The notes beneath the pieces are model-generated. The model did no database searches. It saw only the letters and a program-made list of their open reading frames with translations, and was not told where the DNA came from. Positions 1 to 7,779 of a stretch of 19,884 nt of DNA are shown piece by piece. Made by a program: the position numbers and the translations under genes. The stretch is from CAG-1000 sp964345385 (GTDB lineage: Bacteria > Bacillota_I > Bacilli_A > RF39 > UBA660). Location: NCBI GenBank assembly GCA_964345385.1, contig CAYFQM010000011.1, forward strand, positions 1 to 19,884. Reading direction: 5' to 3'. The stretch's first letter is position 1. Each line of letters opens with the position of its first letter.

Positions 1-68
1 GGTAGACGCGCTAGACTTAGGATCTAGTGGAGTGATCCATGGGGGTTCAAGTCCCTCTACCTGCACCA
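1..68 (+). tRNA. tRNA-Leu (anticodon UAG), 5' end cut by window edge
   Basis: The anticodon arm is CTAGA-CTTAGGA-TCTAG, which places TAG at the anticodon, so it reads the leucine codon CUA. The T arm has a five-pair stem (GGGGG with CCCTC, one G-U pair) around the loop TTCAAGT. A genomically encoded CCA ends at position 68. The 5' acceptor strand and start of the D arm lie outside the window. The short variable region visible before the T stem fits the class II leucine type, although part of the molecule is missing. Confidence 0.93.
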
Positions 69-115
69 GATTGATAGGAAACTCGAACTTTTATAAATTC
101 GAGAGTAATAAATTA

Positions 116-138
116 CTAACAGAAATGTTAGTTTTTTT
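116..138 (+). terminator. Rho-independent terminator after tRNA-Leu
   Basis: A six-pair stem CTAACA / TGTTAG with a GAAA loop is followed by seven Ts. Just upstream is a second hairpin, CTCGAA (82-87) with TTCGAG (98-103), which may be a processing or anti-structure element. Together they would end transcription of the tRNA. Confidence 0.8.
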
Positions 139-169
139 GTTATTTAAGAAAGGATAAGTGAGGAGTTTT

Positions 170-403
170 ATGAAGGAAGTAAAAATATTAGAAGTTGAAA
201 AGGAAGTTTTAAAAAGAATTGATATGATATGTAGATTTGCTTCTTGTAAATATACTATTAAACAAGGAAGTATTATCAATATTAAAGGAAGTAATATTGC
301 TTATGTAAGTCCACATATTATAACAATCAAAGGGAATAATTATTTAATATTTAATGGAAGTGAAATACTTGAGGTTAAAAGTATGGACTTTTTGTACTTT
401 TAA
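170..403 (+). CDS. Small protein of unknown function, 77 aa
   Basis: I do not recognise this protein. The frame opens at GTG 158, but ATG 170 is the better start because AGGAG (161-165) sits at Shine-Dalgarno distance. The N-terminal third is charged and probably helical. The rest alternates hydrophobic and polar residues as in a beta-rich domain, with the pattern IxIKGSN..., ITIKGNN and a C-terminal EILEVKS. This loosely resembles the YabP/YqfC-type fold, but too weakly to name it. It lies between the tRNA-Leu terminator and a serine recombinase remnant, so it may be cargo or a control gene of a decayed mobile element. A CTCTTTC / GAAAGAG hairpin follows its stop codon. Confidence 0.55.
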   Translation: MKEVKILEVEKEVLKRIDMICRFASCKYTIKQGSIINIKGSNIAYVSPHIITIKGNNYLIFNGSEILEVKSMDFLYF

Positions 404-432
404 TCTCTTTCAAAAAAATAATAGAAAGAGAG

Positions 433-1088
433 ATGAAATTATCAACGATGAAAAGAAAATTGCAGATATTTATATTAGAGTTAGTACACTCGATCAAGCA
501 AGAGAAGGTTTTAGTTTACCTGAACAAAAAGAAAAATTAATTGAATTTTGTAAATCTAAAGGATATGAAATTCACAAAATATATGCTAATTAAGGAATAA
601 GTGCTAAAGATGATAAAAGACCAGCATATCAACAAATGATAAATGATATTAAAAATGGTACAGTTAATGTCATAGTATCTTTAAAATTAGATAGACTAAC
701 TAGAAGTGTTTTTGACGTAGAAAAACTAATGAAAATATTAGAAAAATATGGTTGTGATTTATATTGTAAAGATGATGATTCTAATACATTAACCTCTAAT
801 GGAAGAATGTATATAAGACTAACAACTGCGTTTAGTCAAAATGAAATTGAGATATGTTCAGAAAGAACAAAGTTTGGTATGGTTGGTGCAATTAAGGCAG
901 GACACATTCCAAATAGAACTCCAATAGGATTTAAAAGAATTGATAAAAAATTATTACCAGATGAATTAACAAAAGATATCATAATTAGAATGTATGATTT
1001 ATATTTAGAAGGAAAAAGTTATCAGGGTATTGCTAATATTTATAATAAAGAAGAAATATTAGAAAAAGAATACGACCACTTTGCTTAG
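433..1088 (+). pseudogene. Large serine recombinase remnant (frameshift, in-frame stop, C-terminal truncation)
   Basis: The reading frame encodes the resolvase catalytic domain: IADIYIRVST with the nucleophilic serine, then SLPEQKEKL, GISAKDDKRPA, SLKLDRLTRS with the conserved arginines, and RTPIGFKR at the start of the recombinase domain. It is broken in three ways. A TAA at 591-593 sits inside the family motif YANEGISAK, so a single G-to-T change of GAA explains it. The start ATG at 433 or 448, which follows the ribosome site AGAAAGAGAG, is one base out of frame with the domain, suggesting a lost A near 451-459. The protein ends at about 215 residues, where the family usually has about 450-550 and continues into zinc-ribbon and coiled-coil regions. 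The last codons run directly into a terminator hairpin, so a deletion junction lies near 1055-1065. Confidence 0.85.
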
Positions 1089-1099
1089 TCGTATTCTTT
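1065..1099 (+). terminator. Strong inverted repeat, probable terminator
   Basis: A 12-pair stem, AAAGAATACGAC (1065-1076) with GTCGTATTCTTT (1088-1099), has an 11-nt loop and is followed by GTTTATAC. It overlaps the last codons of the recombinase remnant, which supports a deletion having joined the gene to a pre-existing terminator. Confidence 0.65.
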
Positions 1100-1174
1100 G
1101 TTTATACTAAATTTTTGATATTTTAGAATCACACTTGCAAATTGACATAATCAATTAGCGTGTGTATTAAAATA

Positions 1175-1633
1175 TTATCTTGTTTTACCTTTAGAATATG
1201 GTTCATAAGATAAGTATTCTTCATTCTCACCTTTAATCCAATAACCAAATCTTCCTACTAACTTAACAGGTTTTTCTAAAGGTTTAAAATTAAGATTTTT
1301 TGTATTTGATGATATTGCTCCTTCAGCTAGTGATGCAGTAATATGAGGTGTCTTTAAGACTGTAGGATTTTGTTCATCATAATTTATATAATAATCTTTT
1401 AATTCATCTGGAAATAATATTTCAAATCCACTGTTTTGCCCATCATTACCATAACCTATTAAATATACTTCAAATGTTCTTCCAACTATATCATTGAAAA
1501 TTTCATCAGTTGTTGGATGATATTTAAAAGTACAATGTATTTCATCATTAACTCTGGCTAATTTTTCTGATTCTAAAGAATGTATCAAATCAACCATATC
1601 TGCTTCAAAAAATATTCCTTCATAACTTAACAT
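1175..1633 (-). CDS. 2H phosphoesterase-like protein, 152 aa
   Basis: Two short histidine motifs are visible: H33-C-T35 in the segment EIHCTFKYHP, and H97-I-T99 in KTPHITASLAEGA. Paired H-x-T motifs about 60 residues apart, each inside a hydrophobic strand, are the hallmark of the 2H phosphoesterase superfamily (LigT/ThpR, CPDase, tRNA-ligase CPD domains). Those enzymes act on 2',3'-cyclic phosphates or 2',5' linkages. The family call comes from motifs only; the substrate is unknown. The gene is second in an operon with a HAD phosphatase: the gap is 15 nt and its ribosome site AAGGGAG lies immediately after, and partly over, the upstream stop. No signal peptide or membrane segment is seen, so it is probably cytoplasmic. 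Confidence 0.72.
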   Translation of the reverse strand: MLSYEGIFFEADMVDLIHSLESEKLARVNDEIHCTFKYHPTTDEIFNDIVGRTFEVYLIGYGNDGQNSGFEILFPDELKDYYINYDEQNPTVLKTPHITASLAEGAISSNTKNLNFKPLEKPVKLVGRFGYWIKGENEEYLSYEPYSKGKTR

Positions 1634-1648
1634 ATATATTTCTCCCTT

Positions 1649-2107
1649 CTAATCTATTAATTCAGAATCTTGATATAACATTATGTTTTTCAAGTCATTA
1701 CGAACAGTTCTCAAAATTTCATTGTCATCATCAATAAAAATAATTTGTTCATCATTTTTTAATGATTTTAAATAATTTAATTTTAATTCTTTTGATGAAT
1801 AATGCGGATAACTTTCTTTTGGAATAATAGTCCTTTTATCTTTTTCAAAAAATGGGGCATATTTATTTAACCATTCATTTTTTTCATTTACCTCATTATT
1901 AAATCTACAAACTGATAATATATGTAGTTCAACATTTTTTAGATTGCTTAATTTACTTAATGTTTTAATATTTGTAGTTAAAGGTCTTTTATTTTTAAAA
2001 TCAAGTGGCTTTCCAAAATCATAAGAAGCAATTACACCATCCATATCAACATAGATAATTGTTTTTTTATCTTCAGTTAATTTTTTAATTAATTCATAAA
2101 AATGCAT
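1649..2107 (-). CDS. HAD-superfamily phosphatase / 5'-nucleotidase-like, 152 aa
   Basis: The HAD motif I is YVDMDGV, with nucleophile D21 and acid-base D23. Motif II is the serine in HILSVCRF. A lysine-bearing segment around KDKRTIIPK fits motif III, and IIFIDDDNE near residue 125 fits motif IV. The length and the DMDG motif resemble compact HAD members such as 5'(3')-deoxyribonucleotidases and HAD polynucleotide 3'-phosphatases. The exact substrate cannot be read. It starts at ATG 2107 after AAGGAAAGAGG and is the first gene of the operon with the 2H protein. The pairing suggests a phosphate-removal step on RNA ends or nucleotides; that role is inference. Confidence 0.72.
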   Translation of the reverse strand: MHFYELIKKLTEDKKTIIYVDMDGVIASYDFGKPLDFKNKRPLTTNIKTLSKLSNLKNVELHILSVCRFNNEVNEKNEWLNKYAPFFEKDKRTIIPKESYPHYSSKELKLNYLKSLKNDEQIIFIDDDNEILRTVRNDLKNIMLYQDSELID

Positions 2108-2143
2108 ATAGTACCTCTTTCCTTAAGAACTAAAACTATATTA

Positions 2144-2149
2144 ATTATA
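2144..2149 (-). promoter_or_regulatory. Candidate -10 box for the HAD/2H operon
   Basis: TATAAT on the minus strand lies about 37 nt upstream of the HAD start codon. No good -35 box is evident, so this is a weak call. Confidence 0.35.
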
Positions 2150-2190
2150 ACATAAAAATAATGAATTATTATAAATGAACGGCAAAATAA

Positions 2191-2199
2191 TGTTATAAT
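2191..2199 (+). promoter_or_regulatory. Extended -10 promoter (TGTTATAAT) for the membrane-protein locus
   Basis: A TG dinucleotide one base before TATAAT forms an extended -10 box, which often functions without a good -35. About 30 nt downstream is the ribosome site GGAAGGAG and ATG 2232, which opens only four codons (see the adjoining gene). Confidence 0.5.
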
Positions 2200-2338
2200 A
2201 TTTAAAAAACTTGTTGGAAGGAGCGTTTAGTATGGATATAAAATAAAAAAATAAATAGCACAAACAACTGATAAATGTGAATATATAACAAATTCAGAAA
2301 ATAAAGCTAATAGTTTCTTTTTAGTTTTTGAATCTATT

Positions 2339-2974
2339 ATGGGTAGTGAGGTTTTTATAAAAATATTTCCACTTTTAATACCAATTATATTATTATATCC
2401 AGTTATTTATAATCTAAATGAAAAAACTAAAAAAGATTATAAAACAAAATACTTAAAGAAAAACAACTATAAACAATATATAGCTAATTTATTTAATAGT
2501 TCATACAAATATATATTTATAGTGTTATTAATGTTATTTATTATAATATTATATTCAGCTATTAAATCAAACTTTAATTTTAATCCAAAGTTTGATATTG
2601 CGATGAGTACTATTGGTGAAGAAGCACTATTATTTTATAACAATCCTATAAATTATCTTGTATATATTATTATAATTGTACTTAACCTATTATCATATAT
2701 AAATATTGCTATAATTGTACAAAAAGATAATAAAAGAAAACCACCAGTACAATATATAGAATCAGTTTTAATAGTGTTTCTATGGTGGATATTATCATTT
2801 GTAATACTAGGAAATTTATCAGATATAATATTTAATATAACAAGTGAAAGTATTAACTTATTAGAAATATATACATGGCATGGTATAACAAATTCAGGTA
2901 TATATTTATTAGTTAACTTACTATTTTATATTATAACGCTTATTATAACATTACTAATATATGAAAAAGAATAA
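2339..2974 (+). CDS. Integral membrane protein, unknown function, probably N-terminally damaged
   Basis: The longest ATG-initiated frame codes for 211 aa with about five hydrophobic segments: residues ~5-25, ~58-77, ~100-125, ~142-162 and ~185-208. The general look, with PLLIPIILLYP followed by a basic loop, resembles ABC-2-like permease subunits of low-GC bacteria, but I cannot name it. ATG 2339 has no ribosome site. The same frame stays open back to 2255 and reads plausible protein (CEYITNSENKANSFF). A good ribosome site and ATG lie at 2217-2234, but in another frame that stops after MDIK. The simplest reading is a frameshift or deletion in the A-rich stretch 2241-2255 that removed or displaced the true N-terminus. 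The product may therefore be nonfunctional. Confidence 0.55.
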   Translation: MGSEVFIKIFPLLIPIILLYPVIYNLNEKTKKDYKTKYLKKNNYKQYIANLFNSSYKYIFIVLLMLFIIILYSAIKSNFNFNPKFDIAMSTIGEEALLFYNNPINYLVYIIIIVLNLLSYINIAIIVQKDNKRKPPVQYIESVLIVFLWWILSFVILGNLSDIIFNITSESINLLEIYTWHGITNSGIYLLVNLLFYIITLIITLLIYEKE

Positions 2975-3000
2975 AAAACCTTATAATAAATAAGGTTTTT
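2974..3000. terminator. Bidirectional terminator between convergent genes
   Basis: An 11-pair stem, AAAAACCTTAT with ATAAGGTTTTT around a 5-nt loop, has A and T tracts on its two sides. It can serve both the plus-strand membrane-protein gene and the minus-strand operon ending in dtd, whose stop codon is at 3005. Confidence 0.85.
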
Positions 3001-3004
3001 TTAT

Positions 3005-3454
3005 TTAATTAAATAGCTCACTACTATCAAGAATAATTGTTACTGGTCCATCATTTAATATTTCTACTTTCATATCACTTCCAAAAATACCAGTTTCTAC
3101 TTTTAAATATTTTTTTAATTTATTATTAAATATATCATATAATTTAGTTGCTTCTTCTGGTCTCATTGCATTAGTAAAACTAGGTCTTCTTCCATCCTTA
3201 CTATTAGCATATAAAGTAAACTGTGAAATACTTAATATACTTCCATTAACATCTAATATACTTTTATTCATTTTATCATTTTCATCTTCAAAAACTCTTA
3301 AATGAATAATTTTATTAATCATTTTATCAATTATCTTTTCATTATCATCATGAGTAAATCCTACTAATAAAACATATCCATTATCAATAGATGAATATAG
3401 TTTATTATTAATAGTTACTCCTCCTTTTGTGCATCTTTGTAATACTACTTTCAT
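3005..3454 (-). CDS. dtd: D-aminoacyl-tRNA deacylase (DTD)
   Basis: The enzyme hydrolyses D-amino acids, and glycine mischarged on tRNA-Ala, from tRNA in the cytoplasm. The sequence carries both family signatures: SQFTLYA at residues 77-83, which holds the active-site region, and NDGPVTI at 134-140, whose Gly-Pro pair (136-137) enters the partner subunit's site in the dimer. At 149 aa it is the standard length and starts MKVVLQR as usual. Its ATG overlaps the rel stop codon as ATGA, so it is translationally coupled to rel; this rel-dtd order is common in Firmicutes. It is the last gene of the operon and is followed by a strong terminator. Confidence 0.96.
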   Translation of the reverse strand: MKVVLQRCTKGGVTINNKLYSSIDNGYVLLVGFTHDDNEKIIDKMINKIIHLRVFEDENDKMNKSILDVNGSILSISQFTLYANSKDGRRPSFTNAMRPEEATKLYDIFNNKLKKYLKVETGIFGSDMKVEILNDGPVTIILDSSELFN

Positions 3455-5547
3455 ATAAACACTCTTTCTACTTTAATTACATCTTTAAATAACTTTATTT
3501 CATCTATAAAATTATTTAATCTTTCTATATTATTTACTTTTAAAGTCATATCATAAAATAAATTATTATTTCTATTTATTAGATTAAATGAATCTATTAT
3601 AATATCATGTTTAGAACATACTGAAGCCATTTGTTCTAAAACATCTCCTATAACAGAAATATATACATGTATTCTAGTTTTATATTTTTGAGTTAAATCT
3701 TCTTCCCATGAAGCTTCTATTATTCTATCACTATTTAAATCTATATTAGAGCAGTTTTTAGAATGTATTTTAACTCCATAACCTCTCGTAATAAAACCTA
3801 CTATATCTTCTCCATGAACTGGTTTACAACATTCTGCTAAGGAACACAATATATCATCTTGACCAGCTATTAAAATACCATGCTTATTTGTTTTCTTTTC
3901 AAATGTTTTTTTAACTTTAGTTTGAGGTTCCTTTACATCTAATTTATTAAATATAGTAGATGGTAAATATCTAAGAGTTGAAACAGAAAAATATAAGTCT
4001 TCTATAGTATCTAATTTTAAACTTTCTAATAATTTTTTAACATTTTCTTCATTAAAAATAGCATTAAAATCTAAGTTTTTCTTTTTACACTCATTTACTA
4101 ATATTTCTTTACCTGATGAAATATATTTTTCTCTTTCTGCTTTATAAAAATATGATTTAATTCTACTTTTAGCGCCCTCTGTTTTAACTATTTTTAACCA
4201 GTTTTTAGAAGGTTTCTTTCCTTTTTGTGTTATTAGTTCAACCATATCTCCATCTTGAAGTTGATAGTCTAATTTAACCATTTTAGAGTTTACTAAAGCA
4301 GCAGTTGTTTGATGACCTACTTCACTATGTATTTTATATGCAAAATCTATTGGAGTACTTCCAAAAGGAAGCTCTATAACATCTCCTTTAGGAGTAATAC
4401 AATATATTTCTTCTCTTTTAAGTTCTTCTTTTATATTACTAAAAAACTCCATGTTAGATTCTATATCATTTAATTCAATTAAAGTTCTTAAATATTCTAA
4501 AGTATTATCTAAAACATTTTTAATTGCACCATTTGTTTTTTCTTTATAACTCCAGTGAGAAGCAACTCCTTTTTCAGCTACTTCATCCATTTCATAAGTT
4601 CTTACTTGAACTTCATACATTCTATTATTTATACCAAATACAGTAGTATGTAAACTTTGATATCCATTTGCTTTTGGATTAGCTATAAAATCTTTAAATC
4701 TATTTGGTAAGGGATTAAATCTTGATTGAATAAGTCCTATTACTCTATAACAATCTTCTATATTACCCACTAATACTCTTACCCCTAATAAATCATAAAT
4801 ATTTTCCCAGTTCTTACCATCTTGTAATTTATTATATATACCACGTACTGATTTAACTCTACTTGTAATTGTATATTTAATATTTAACTCATCTAACATA
4901 TCACATATACTTTCTTTCATTTCATTTAAATCAGCATTAAGTTCTTCATATGAAGCATTCATCTTATTTAATATTTTATTATACTCTTTTGGATCACCAT
5001 ATCTTAAACATAAGTCTTCCATTTCACTTTTTATTTGTTTAAGACCTAATCTATGCGCTATTGGTATATATACAGTTTGAGTTTCTTCTATAATATATTT
5101 TTTATTTTTTCCATTCATTTCACCTAATGACTTTAAATTAATAAGTCTATCAGCTAATTTAATAAATAAAGCACTAGCATTTTCTGCAAGTCCAACTAAT
5201 ATTCTTCTATACTTTTCTGGATCATTTACTTTAAATGTTTGTTTTAAATTACTAATTTTAGTAACACTTTGTATTATATTAGCACTTTCTGTTCCAAACT
5301 TTTCTTCTATTTCTTCATAAGTTAATTTATCTAATGATATTACTTCATGTATTAAAGCACACCCTATAGTAATAGGATCCATTTTTAAATCAGCTAGAAT
5401 ATATGCTACATTTAATGGATGAGAACTATTTTTTTCATCTATAAAAACATTTATTAGCTCATTATAATATTTATCTACATATTCAATATAATCTTCTTCC
5501 ATATATGTAGATAATAATTTTTTTAATTCTTCATAACTATGTTTCAC
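3451..5547 (-). CDS. rel: Long RelA/SpoT-family (p)ppGpp synthetase with degenerate hydrolase domain
   Basis: The full long-Rel architecture is present in 698 aa: N-terminal HD region (~40-150), synthetase (~195-340), TGS (~380-445), a zinc-finger-like region with the CC pair at 573-574, and a C-terminal ACT domain (~626-698). The synthetase site looks intact, with RFKD at 283-286, YQSLHTTV at 296-303 and EVQVRT at 312-317. The hydrolase site does not. The metal-binding His-Asp is His67-Glu68, and the normal Glu-Asp pair four residues on is Ser-Leu. The arginine-containing RHSGxPY segment before HPL is absent, and LHN is LIN, though H43, D133 and N137 remain. The protein probably makes (p)ppGpp but hydrolyses it poorly or not at all; that is inference. 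Translation starts at GTG 5547 after AGGAG, which overlaps the secDF stop. Confidence 0.93.
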   Translation of the reverse strand: MKHSYEELKKLLSTYMEEDYIEYVDKYYNELINVFIDEKNSSHPLNVAYILADLKMDPITIGCALIHEVISLDKLTYEEIEEKFGTESANIIQSVTKISNLKQTFKVNDPEKYRRILVGLAENASALFIKLADRLINLKSLGEMNGKNKKYIIEETQTVYIPIAHRLGLKQIKSEMEDLCLRYGDPKEYNKILNKMNASYEELNADLNEMKESICDMLDELNIKYTITSRVKSVRGIYNKLQDGKNWENIYDLLGVRVLVGNIEDCYRVIGLIQSRFNPLPNRFKDFIANPKANGYQSLHTTVFGINNRMYEVQVRTYEMDEVAEKGVASHWSYKEKTNGAIKNVLDNTLEYLRTLIELNDIESNMEFFSNIKEELKREEIYCITPKGDVIELPFGSTPIDFAYKIHSEVGHQTTAALVNSKMVKLDYQLQDGDMVELITQKGKKPSKNWLKIVKTEGAKSRIKSYFYKAEREKYISSGKEILVNECKKKNLDFNAIFNEENVKKLLESLKLDTIEDLYFSVSTLRYLPSTIFNKLDVKEPQTKVKKTFEKKTNKHGILIAGQDDILCSLAECCKPVHGEDIVGFITRGYGVKIHSKNCSNIDLNSDRIIEASWEEDLTQKYKTRIHVYISVIGDVLEQMASVCSKHDIIIDSFNLINRNNNLFYDMTLKVNNIERLNNFIDEIKLFKDVIKVERVFI

Positions 5548-5556
5548 TTTACACTC

Positions 5557-7779
5557 CTATGAATTTATTCCTTTTATTAATAATTCTTGCACTTCTTCAT
5601 CACCATCATCTTTTTTATTTATACTTCTTATTTCTAAAAATAGCCATAATTTAGACCCAATAATTAAAGATGATATTGCTCCTGCTATAAGACCAATAAA
5701 TATAGCTGTGTTAAATGTATGTATAGAGCTTAGATTAACTATTATTAACGCAATAACTGATACTAAAGTAGTAATACTTGTCCATATATTTCTAATAACA
5801 GTTTCATTAGATGAAAGGTTAACTAAGTTTTCTAACTCTTCTTTTGTTAATTTACGATTTTTACTATAAAGTTTTTTTCTATTATCTCTAATTCTATCAA
5901 ATATAACTATAGTATCATTTATTGAATATCCTATTATTGTAAGAAGAGCCGCAACTAATATAAAATCTATTTCTATACCAAATATTATAAATATACTTAA
6001 TATTATTAATACATCATGAACAAGCATTAAAATACCACTTATAGCATAATTAAAACTAAATCTTATAATCATATATAATACAATAAATAACATTGAATAT
6101 ATTAGTGCTTTTATAGCATTCTTAGTTAAATGCTTAGTAACTAATGTACTTATTTCAGAAACAGAAGTTTCATAACCAAGACTTTGTAATTTTGTTTTAA
6201 CTTCTATTTCCTCTTTATCTGTTAATATATCATTTAATTTTACATATCCTTCATTTTTTGATCCTAAATATTTATTATAAGAATCTATCTCATATAAAGA
6301 CAAAACGGGAAGCACTTCATCAAAATTAAATTTTTCTCCAGTTATATTGATATTTGTTCCTCCAGAAAAATCCACTCCTAAATTAACTCCTTTTATAAAA
6401 TAGCAAATAAACCCAACTACTAATATGAAAAGTGAAATAATAATTGCATATTTAGCATTTTTAACAAAATCAAAGTTTTTATGTGGTTTTATATTTCCTA
6501 ATAATAGCTTTTCTCTATCATTAAATACCTTAGTTTTAATTAAAAGAGCTAATAAAAATCTATATAATATAACTGTAGTTAATATAGTAATTATTATTGT
6601 AATTATTAACATAGTAGCAAAACCTCTTATACTAGATTCACCAAAAATATAAAGAACTACTCCTGCAATAAATGTAGTTATATTAGCATCTATGATAGCA
6701 GTTAAACTACTTTTATTGCCTTCTTTATATGCTGAAATAAGACTTTTACTTTCTAATAATTCATCTTTAATTCTTTCTATTGAAATAACTATTGAATCAA
6801 CTGCCATTCCAATACCTAATACTAATGCAGCTATACCAATTAAAGTTAAAACCCCTCCAATAGCGTTAAATGATATAAATACTAATATTGAATAAATAAA
6901 TAAACAAATGCTTCCTAATAAACCACTTACTCTATATTTAAATGTTAAAATAAGAGTTATTACTATAAAAGTTATTATACCCGCAATAGCAGTCTTTTTA
7001 ATAGTAGCTTCTCCAAAAGAAGCACTTATACTTTTAGGAGTTGATTCTTCAGTTAATTTAGTTGGAAGACTTCCACTATTAATTAAATCTACTAAATACT
7101 GAGCACTTTCTTTAGTAAAAGAGCCTTCTATTACAACGTTACTAGTGCTTAAAGCTTCTTTAACATAAGGAGCACTAATGCATTTTAAGTTACCATTTTT
7201 ACCACAATTATCTTTTTCTTTTTTATATGAGTCAACCTCTGGATTAAAATCAAGCCATATAACCATTTTATTTTCATCATTAGATTTTTTAGCAATTTCT
7301 TTTGTTACATTATAAAAAGTACTAGAATCTTTTATATCAAGAGCTACTTGATAGAATAAAGTCTTTTCATTTTGACTTAAACTAGCTTTATTAGAGCCTA
7401 AAACTTTACTTGTCATTAATAAATTATCATCAGTATCTCTAAAACTTAATACTGCTGTTGTACTTATTCTATCTCTTGCTTCTTCTTCATTAGATACTCC
7501 AGGAAGTTGTATTCTTATTAAATCATTAGATTCAAAAGCAATAACTGGTTCACTTACCCCAATAGTATCAATTCTATTTACTATAGCTTTATAAGTATTA
7601 TCTAAATCTTTCTTAGTTAAAGTAGCATCTTTATCTAAAGGAGTTATTCTATATAATATTTCAAAACCACCTTGAAGATCTATACCATAATTAATACCAT
7701 TAAATACAGGTTTAATTAATAAAACTCCAAGAAAAATAATAAATAATATAAACAAAATTACTTTTTTTATATCTTTCAT
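5557..7779 (-). CDS. secDF: Protein translocase subunit SecDF (fused SecD and SecF)
   Basis: This membrane protein uses the proton-motive force to help SecYEG-exported proteins leave the translocon. The 740 aa match the single-chain SecDF of Bacillus (about 737). The SecD half has TM1 at ~8-22, the DLQGG motif at 34-38, the large P1 domain, then a five-TM bundle with GMAVD at 324-328, whose Asp is in the proton path. The SecF half repeats the plan: TM7 at ~445-463, GVDFSGG at 468-474, and SINDTIVIFDR at 619-629 with conserved Asp622 and Asp628. Its ATG overlaps the comN stop as ATGA, and rel follows after 9 nt. Confidence 0.97.
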   Translation of the reverse strand: MKDIKKVILFILFIIFLGVLLIKPVFNGINYGIDLQGGFEILYRITPLDKDATLTKKDLDNTYKAIVNRIDTIGVSEPVIAFESNDLIRIQLPGVSNEEEARDRISTTAVLSFRDTDDNLLMTSKVLGSNKASLSQNEKTLFYQVALDIKDSSTFYNVTKEIAKKSNDENKMVIWLDFNPEVDSYKKEKDNCGKNGNLKCISAPYVKEALSTSNVVIEGSFTKESAQYLVDLINSGSLPTKLTEESTPKSISASFGEATIKKTAIAGIITFIVITLILTFKYRVSGLLGSICLFIYSILVFISFNAIGGVLTLIGIAALVLGIGMAVDSIVISIERIKDELLESKSLISAYKEGNKSSLTAIIDANITTFIAGVVLYIFGESSIRGFATMLIITIIITILTTVILYRFLLALLIKTKVFNDREKLLLGNIKPHKNFDFVKNAKYAIIISLFILVVGFICYFIKGVNLGVDFSGGTNINITGEKFNFDEVLPVLSLYEIDSYNKYLGSKNEGYVKLNDILTDKEEIEVKTKLQSLGYETSVSEISTLVTKHLTKNAIKALIYSMLFIVLYMIIRFSFNYAISGILMLVHDVLIILSIFIIFGIEIDFILVAALLTIIGYSINDTIVIFDRIRDNRKKLYSKNRKLTKEELENLVNLSSNETVIRNIWTSITTLVSVIALIIVNLSSIHTFNTAIFIGLIAGAISSLIIGSKLWLFLEIRSINKKDDGDEEVQELLIKGINS

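Noticed and set aside
91..279. Minus-strand 62-aa open frame over the tRNA terminator region
   Set aside because: It lies across the terminator and the coding strand of the 77-aa gene, lacks a ribosome site and is low-complexity.
170..403. Naming the 77-aa protein a YabP/YqfC sporulation protein
   Set aside because: Only a loose hydrophobic/glycine pattern matches, and nothing else in the window shows that the organism sporulates.
1..1170. tRNA-Leu as the attachment site of the decayed element
   Set aside because: I found no second copy of the tRNA 3' end downstream, and serine integrases rarely use tRNA genes.
6425..7102. Plus-strand open frames of 64-75 aa opposite secDF
   Set aside because: They are antisense shadows of a hydrophobic gene (Ile/Val-rich), with no ribosome sites.
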